64,000 nucleotides of DNA. Source: Epichloe hybrida (Eukaryota > Ascomycota > Sordariomycetes > Hypocreales > Clavicipitaceae). Below are positions 57,592 through 64,000 of this stretch, in pieces. Each line of letters starts with the position of its first letter. Position 1 is the stretch's first letter. Where the stretch lies: assembly GCA_019022495.1 (NCBI GenBank), contig JAFEKR010000001.1, positions 1,302,001 through 1,366,000 on the forward strand, written 5' to 3'. A program made the position numbers and the translations under genes. The notes beneath the pieces were generated by a model. That model made no database searches and had not been told where the DNA came from. It saw only the letters and a program-made list of their open reading frames with translations.

Positions 57592-58667
57592 ATCTGCGGG
57601 CCTCGGTGCTCTCCAGGAGTAAAACAGTAGCAACTGAACTCGAAATGGCGTGGCAAGTTGTGTTCATCCGATGCGAGCAATGCGCTTCGCTCGACACAAT
57701 TTCGTTCTTCGCCGAAGCAACTTCGAGGCAATCATGTTGCGACTCGACAGGCTTATGGGCGGCCCATGGTACCACTTGTCGTACGAATAGGACGCGGTAT
57801 CGGATCACAGGTGTGCAGCACGAACAAAAGGCTGGTTGTTCTATGGCGTGAATGACTCTCGACAGCCAGTGTTGATGTCGAGATCAAAAGCCTGTCATGG
57901 TCGTGGCAAAGCCATCGTGTCAAATTGGGCGTCATGGTTGTAATCCTGGAATGTTCTGACAAGCCCCATAAAATTCCAAGGGGGTCGGGTCTGTGTGCTC
58001 ATGTACTAGCTCAATTGACACTCACCAATACCGCGCATCTGGCCGTTTCTCCGAAACACTAACAATATGGCCTCATATCCGCGTGTTGTAGCTCCAACTT
58101 GACCACTTTCGTTACTTCTATAATTCCAACCCGTTGGACGCGAATTTCACAGCGGCTTTCATACCGAAAAACAAGCGGCGGGCTGCACCTGGCCAGCAAT
58201 GGCCCAGCACGAAGTCATCGACCGGTAATTTATACTGCAGAGGTTTTATTCTGTAGAAACGGAATTGCGAGACCATAGTCGAAGCACTGCAAAGCCAAAC
58301 CAGAGAGATCCCAATGCTGAGAGATACCTGATGAATGGCACGGAAATGAGCGACATTGCTCATGGATCAACACAAACCACCACAATTTGCCAACCTAGCT
58401 TCCACTAGTAGGTTGGCGGGAACGGCTGTGGCGTTGAGTGCGCAGAGCGCGTAGATCGCCTGCTCCCCCGCATTCCAACGAAGGACAGAAAATCGGCAGG
58501 CTTGACAGACTGAAGACTTTGGTTTGCTTTCTATCCAGCGTTGCGGCTGCCAAGTCAAAAAAATGAAGACGACTGCAAACTGCTGGGAGCCTGATGGGAA
58601 AGTTCGATCGGTGGCAATGCTCCGTATAAGCCGGGTGATCTCATCGCCCAGCTTTTAGGGTCGCGTC
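57592..58667. other. Divergent promoter region
   Basis: Shared upstream region of the large unknown gene and the APP1-type gene. Short frames only; none is protein-like. Confidence 0.45.
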
Positions 58668-60322
58668 ATGATCTGGTCACGCTTGGCCAGATGTCGTCAC
58701 GAGGGGCTGATAGCGACACCAACCTCTTCAAGCTCAGCCTTCCCCAGCCAAGGCAGCATCGTGTGTCCTAGCCATTCTTCAGGTGCACGAGACTCGCCGT
58801 GTAGACAGACCTATGACACATTGAACTCAAGAGCAAGCAGCACCCGACATACACGAGGGAACAACTTCATGTTCGCACCATCTGACCTTGGACTCAAATC
58901 TATGTTAAAAAGACAGGCCTCGTACCGGGCTGTGAGATGTTTCAAAATGGCAAACAACGAATTCAGTCCCTCGAATCTTGCCAGCGCGATGCAGATGCGA
59001 ACAAGAAAGGAAAAGGACTTCGAGAAGTTCGAGAAGTTCGAATCCAACCTCACCGTGGCCAAAAGCTCAAGGGTTCCCTTAGCCCAAGGCCAGCCTAGAC
59101 TCACCAGCTGGTTGAATAGACTCAGAATATTCCGCCCTTTCGCGAAACCCGTCACCGACGATGAAATTGTCTGGCTCCTCGACAACACGGCGTTCAAGTC
59201 TCCCCGCACGGGGGCCTGGCAAGCTGAGTTTGTAGCTGCCATTTTTGAGCGTGAGGATAAGAAAAAGCTCATGGACATGGTATCGGGCATAGTTCAAGCT
59301 ATCGGGTTGACAGATGACGCGGCAGAGCGAAAGACTGTCGAGCAGAGGATTCTCCCGTTCCTATGGGATGTCCGTCCCGCAAGATTCGTAACCGCTACTC
59401 AGCAGTCAGCAAGATTGAAGCTCGGCCCATCCAGCACAAATGGGTTGTCCTCAAACATACTGAATCTCCCCAGCAGTGAAAGGGGTTCACTCATAAGGAC
59501 ATCGACAAAACTGGGAGCAGGCACTGGAAGTATCACCGACATGCAAACGTACTATGCTGGTGAAGATGGATGGGGCATCATATCCGGTAGGAACACCCAT
59601 GTCCTGCAATTTTCTTCTTTCAATTGTGATCTGCTTGGTACTCATGAGAACATAGACGTAGATGATACAATCAAAGTTACGATGACAAGCGACCCAGTTG
59701 GAATACTGCGCGAGACCTTCATCAACCCATCACTCCCGATCAAAGGAATGCCTGAGCTTTATGCTGAAATCAAGTCATGTTTGCCCCAGGACACTGCGTG
59801 GTTCTATCTCTCCGCGTCTCCTTATAACCTTTATCCTTTCCTGAAGCAATTTCGCAAGCATTACTATCCTGCGGGAACTCTCATCCTTCGAGATTCGAGC
59901 TGGAAAACTCTGGCTGGTCTTCTTTCAGCGTTGACGTTGAGAACAGAGGAATACAAGGTTGACCGGATCAAGAAAATCCACGGATGGTTACCAGCAAGAA
60001 AGATGATTATGATAGGAGACTCAACGCAGTCAGACCCCGAAGCTTACGGTGAAATGTATGTGCTCATCAAAACCCTTCCCCAAAAAGTCTGGAACAAGCA
60101 GCTGATTGTCACTGGCTTAGGTATCGGACCTCGCCCGGTTGGATTCGTCTGATTCTCATAAGAAAGGCCACCAATGTTGCTGAAGTTGGCATAGACGAAA
60201 AGAATGAACCGGAGAGATTCGAAAAGGCTTTCGAAGACGTCCCGCGTCACGCTTGGCATGTTTTTGAAGACCCGGCGGAATGCTTGGACATTGTGAAGAA
60301 AACAATCAGAGAGGGTCAGTAG
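58668..60322 (+). CDS. APP1-type phosphatidate phosphatase (DUF2183)
   Basis: Exons 58668-60055 and 60121-60322 give 529 aa. The catalytic domain (about residues 325-500) starts at ENIDVDDTIKVT, the DxDxT phosphatase motif, and continues with PQDTAWFYLSASPYNLYPFL, GTLILRDSSW and IGDSTQSDPEAYGEMYRTSP. The final exon holds WIRLILIRKATNVAEVGIDE and DVPRHAWHVFEDP. This is the App1 family of Mg-dependent phosphatidate phosphatases; yeast App1 sits at actin patches and endocytic sites. Here the first about 90 residues are Ser/Arg-rich and poor in acids, so a mitochondrial or other targeting leader is possible. Splicing at GTATGT restores the conserved GEMYR. Confidence 0.9.
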
Positions 60323-61374
60323 AACGGGAAACCATAAGCATTTGGTTCAAGTAAGAGGGTATGCGACTGAGTGGGATTACTCCGTACATGCACCATAATT
60401 CTGCAGCCAAACCCCCTATGAGTATAAAGTAGACAATGCATTCTTAAGTAATAGTTTTATGGACGTTCTGCATCCCAATTGCCAATGAAATACATTGTGA
60501 GGGGGTTTTTTTTTTCATTCATATTTTGTTAACAGTTAGGACTTGGTACACGAGTAAGCTATGTCATGTCGAATAAAATAGTCTCTACGCATAACATGAA
60601 TGTGCCATCTGTTGATGTTTATGAACATGTGTAAGTTGTGTCTACCTGCCGAGGTCCTGTAGAGCGTCGACACAATGCCATTTTGCATGTGACGAGCTAG
60701 ATTCCCGCGGGCTTTTTTCGTGCGTGCTCCGACACTCGGAGAGGGGGTAGGCCGCCTCCACATCTTCCCCAGCTTGTCGCGTTCTGGGTGTCGAGTTTGG
60801 TCCGATATTTCCCTCATTGCCCAATCGATGGGCTATTATGTAATCCGTACATGCGCTGCCCTGGGATCCACCAAGCTGGCGCCTGCTTGCTGCTCGCTGA
60901 CAGGGCTTGCAGCGTCATGCAGCCAGTGGTACGATGATCCCCAAATAAGACGAACATCGCCCCGCCAGTGTCTGCCAGCGTCTGCCAGTGTCTGTCTGGG
61001 CGTGCTGCTGCTGGTGGGCTAGTGCTGGGTGGCACCTGCAGTGCCGTCACGGGATCGCGCTTGCTTCTGAAAATTCCGTGTCTACAGTGGGTGTGTACAT
61101 CCATCAGTCGGTTCTCGTTATCAAAAATTATTATACATAATGGATCCCCCCATCTTATCCACCTCAGGAATGCTCATCTCACCCACCTTCCTTCCGTCTT
61201 ACCATTTCTTCCACCTCGGCCTTCACAACCAGCATTTTCATGCGGCTCTTTTCTGTGCCGTCAACTGCATGCGAGAAGCGCCTTTTTTGGTTCTTCATCG
61301 ATCATCCTATTTGCGTCTGTCGCACCCTGATCTCACGTTGGCTGTACACCCGGGGAAGAAAAGAAGAAAAAGCC
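60323..61374. other. Intergenic region between APP1-type gene and KGD4
   Basis: Contains a TACTCCGTA motif at 60378-60386, a T-tract at about 60507-60516, and CTGCCAGYGT repeats at about 60965-60995. No gene is seen. The last 200 bases are the KGD4 promoter and leader. Confidence 0.45.
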
Positions 61375-61882
61375 ATGTTCGCAACCAGAGCTCTCCGACA
61401 GGCTGCAGCGCATGCAGAGCGCACGCCTCTGATCAAATTCATTGGCCCGCGATCAATTCCTTGTGAGCATCTCTCCCTCTAACCTCGGGCCTGGTAGCGT
61501 GCGTTATTCGTCCTCTGAGGAACAAGCGTACTGACCGTTCTTGCTAGCATCTGTCGACCACACGCCCAAGCCTCATCCTGCCTCCCCCACCGGACAATTG
61601 CCAGAGTCGTTCACAGCTTCCGGCAACAGCTCGTCCGCAGCCCGACACGCCTCCTTTAGCTCCTACCGTGACCATGCTCAGCAGCACGGTCCCCTCCAGA
61701 AAACCATTGGTAGCGCCGAGGCCGGTGTTGGTGGCTCCTCAGGCTCTCAACTCGGCTCCATTCACCCTCCTAGTGGAGTCTTGTTCGACATTTCTGAACT
61801 GCCTGCCCGATTCCGACGAGCGCCTATCGATTTGGCGGAAATTGAGGCTGTCGAGTCTGGCGGAGCCGCTCTTCTGGGCTAA
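61375..61882 (+). CDS. KGD4: Mitochondrial Kgd4/MRPS36-type protein
   Basis: Exons 61375-61462 and 61548-61882 give 140 aa. The N-terminus MFATRALRQAAAHAER is an import signal and leads into LIKFIGPRSIPSSVDHTPKP. The middle is Ser/Gly-rich. The C-terminal core ELPARFRRAPIDLAEIEAVE with SGGAALLG is the Kgd4 (Ymr31/MRPS36) signature. This small subunit anchors the E3 component to the 2-oxoglutarate dehydrogenase complex in the TCA cycle; it was once listed as a small-subunit mitoribosomal protein. A T at the end of exon 1 and CA at the start of exon 2 form a Ser codon, confirming the 85-bp intron. Confidence 0.85.
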
Positions 61883-64000
61883 ATACGGTGGCTTGGTAGG
61901 GTGTTGAGGGAAGGTTGAGACAGAAAACAACGGGACAACAGGAACGGGATAGCGGGGGGAGTGGAAGGGCTGCGTCAAGCGCAGCAACATCAAAATAACT
62001 CTGCGGAATCACGCAGTATTATACCCCTGGGCACGAGTATCAGCTATGAAGACGTTGAGTAGCTTTCAGCGACTCCAGTTGCCAAAGACGTACCATTTTC
62101 GTCTCGGCACATGAACTTGACGAGGATTACCACCTCCGTCTCTTGTGTGTCAGCGGAACGAGGAATGAGGAAGGAAACAATTGCTGATATGTAAGCACCG
62201 GCCGCTTAAAATTCGCTCCTTAGCAGGCAATATTGCCGCTACATTGGAATATTCACATGGACCAGGCTCCTGGAATCGTTAAAGGGAGGGGGAAATTTGG
62301 TTGCCCAGCTCGCAGAAACTCAAAATTGGTGCTGGCATGATGTGTGTCCAAACGTGGGGTGAGGGCAATAGGTCTTGGAGTCGCGGATACCTTTGTTCTT
62401 TATCCATTGACAGCGATCGCGTACACATTCTAGCAAAAAAAAAAAAAAAAAAAAGCTCCATCCTGGATCAGGACTATCTCAAACCAGGTGTACCCTTCAG
62501 TGTACCCTTCAGTGTACACATGTCAGATTTAGTGATGACTGCTTTCGAAACGAGTGCCCTTGTTAATGCCAAGTCTTGCAAGACTTGGTCAGTAGAAGTT
62601 GATAGCAGAGGAAACCTCGGCCTTGTGCTCCAGTCCCGGGTCAGTCCTGGGTGTGCCCATGCTCTCCATGTCACTTACTTGCTGGGCTTCGTCGACTACA
62701 AGCCTACAAGGAAAAAAGATTGTCGAGAGACGCCTGACGTAACGACGATAGAGGCCACGCATTCCCGGCGTGCGACACGGCAGCAAGTTGCGTCCAACTT
62801 GTTGGCGGAAACCGTCTTTGAATGAATCAGATTGTCCGCAAACAACTCTATGAAAGCCTGTACATCCAGCGAATCAGAATCTAGTTCCACTCGTCGAGAA
62901 TTCTGGCACTTTTCCCAGGTGGCCGAGGTGGATGGAGTGAGTGCACCGCTTTGGCGGGCCAACTCGTCGGGTATGGTATTAGGGAACTTGTGAAGAAGAC
63001 GGAGGCGCTGCGTAATTAACAGCCGGCGGCGACAACAAATGCCATTTTGCGTAGTCATGGCACCGGCAGTTCCGCAGGGAACCAGGGGGTTGCTTCTTCG
63101 CGGATTTACAAGCGTCTTGGGCTCGCGTTCTTGGAAGACCAGAGCTCTTCCCCCCCCCTCCCCTGGATCCCCCGCAGTTTCCCATTTACGTGACACATCG
63201 AAACTGACAGAAGTGGGGGGATACCAGATGGATGGATGGCCATCCATTCGACGTTGTAGATAAGCTTATGCGCAGGCCGGTTCAATTCCCATTCAACACG
63301 TACGGACGTACATTACGTTACACACACCCGCTGCCGTACATGACACTTGAGCAGTCAAAGTCTGGGGTTTTATGGAGACTCCTTGTTGAGAAAGATAAGG
63401 CTGGGTGGGGCCCGCGTTTTGCCGCACCAAGTGCACCCACCACCACTGGTGCCCTCGCCCTGGTCTTTTCCCTTCCAACGGCTTGCCGCGCGTGCAGTGC
63501 CACGTCCGAGTCTAGCCTCGAGCGCAGGTGGAAGTCAACAGATTAAGTTGGGACGGTGGGTGCCATTGCGTTTGGGAATCATGCAGATCCCCTGCAAATC
63601 CACGGAATAAGGAGCTTGAATCCTTGAATCCCTTGCATGAGATATCTCTCCCATGCTAGTTGGCGCTTGGTCATCATGCTTGCAGCTTGTGGTCTTGTTC
63701 GTCGTCGTCGTCGAGCCAAGACGTGGCGTGACAAGGTGGTGGACGCGTGCACCAATATCATCCAAGACTCGACAGCCAAGAACGGAAGGTGTAGAAGCAT
63801 ACGGATCCGTATACACATGGAACATGTCAGCCCACAATCTAAAGCCAGACGCACGCGCGTCCAGGGCCGGGTTTGGGTCGTCGCCGGCGTCGAATCGCCC
63901 GTGTTATTTGGAGACGGCAGTCTCGGCGGTCTCGGCAAGCCTCGATCAACTTCATGCCTATTGGTGCTTCCACGCTACCGTGTTCTCCATGTCAGCAATC
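61883..64000. other. 2.1-kb terminal region without recognised gene
   Basis: Contains an A-tract of 20 at about 62435-62454, a repeated GTGTACCCTTCA at about 62488-62518, a perfect 20-bp palindrome at 62569-62588 and GATG repeats at about 63228-63242. Frames up to 183 codons overlap one another on both strands, lack ATG starts or family resemblance, and are probably chance. A gene starting beyond 64000 may use part of this as promoter. Confidence 0.45.

Noticed and set aside
62696..63247. 183-codon minus-strand frame
   Set aside because: It overlaps a plus-strand frame of similar length, has no motif and contains repeat-like sequence; no evidence of a gene.
63240..63310. tRNA-like B-box (GGTTCAATTCC)
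   Set aside because: No A-box or foldable acceptor and anticodon arms at the right distance.

Overview
The window is nuclear DNA of a filamentous ascomycete. Genes are split by many short introns (about 45-210 bp) with GTRNGT donors and NAG acceptors. Intergenic gaps are 0.3-2 kb and gene orientation is mixed. The gene set is fungal: ERG5, PRM1, ATG8, the bifunctional tryptophan synthase, HOOK, and an RRN7-type Pol I factor. Protein style suggests Sordariomycetes, probably Hypocreales; that placement is inferred from family resemblance and was not tested by a search.

Layout. 1-4 kb: a TBC-domain Rab GAP, convergent with a broken VPS52 gene. 5.6-12.9 kb: eIF5A, the Pol I factor RRN7, ubiquitin-L40 (start codon split by an intron) and a Yip1-family membrane protein. 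13-17 kb: a rhodanese-like protein and ERG5 (CYP61). 18-21.3 kb: two small I9-type protease-inhibitor genes, one cytosolic and one with a signal peptide, flanking a mitochondrial pyruvate dehydrogenase kinase. 22.6-35 kb: HOOK-type dynein adaptor, adenylate kinase, proteasome subunit RPN8, a SWIM zinc-finger protein (Sws1-like), coproporphyrinogen oxidase and ATG8. 36-44.9 kb: PRM1, tryptophan synthase, mitochondrial ribosomal protein bL28m and a HAUS4-like coiled-coil protein. 45-53 kb: aspartate aminotransferase (with a 3-nt exon), a relic of an alpha-glucoside permease, a DUF1992 protein and an intact MFS transporter. 53.6-64 kb: a large disordered protein of unknown function, an APP1-type lipid phosphatase and KGD4, then 2.1 kb without a gene.

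The genes are mostly single-copy housekeeping functions (translation, Pol I transcription, heme and sterol synthesis, mitochondria, autophagy, membrane traffic). I see no biosynthetic cluster, mobile element with an intact transposase, CRISPR array, or defence or toxin system. What stands out is structural. There are two unusual micro-exon gene structures. Several conserved genes (VPS52, HOOK, HAUS4-like, possibly ERG5) carry reading-frame breaks. Two gene 3' ends are duplicated in tandem, one exactly (442 bp) and one imperfectly (about 0.6 kb). Breaks and duplications could be real gene decay or draft-assembly errors; the imperfect copy looks more like the latter. All exon borders below come from reading splice signals and protein conservation by eye.
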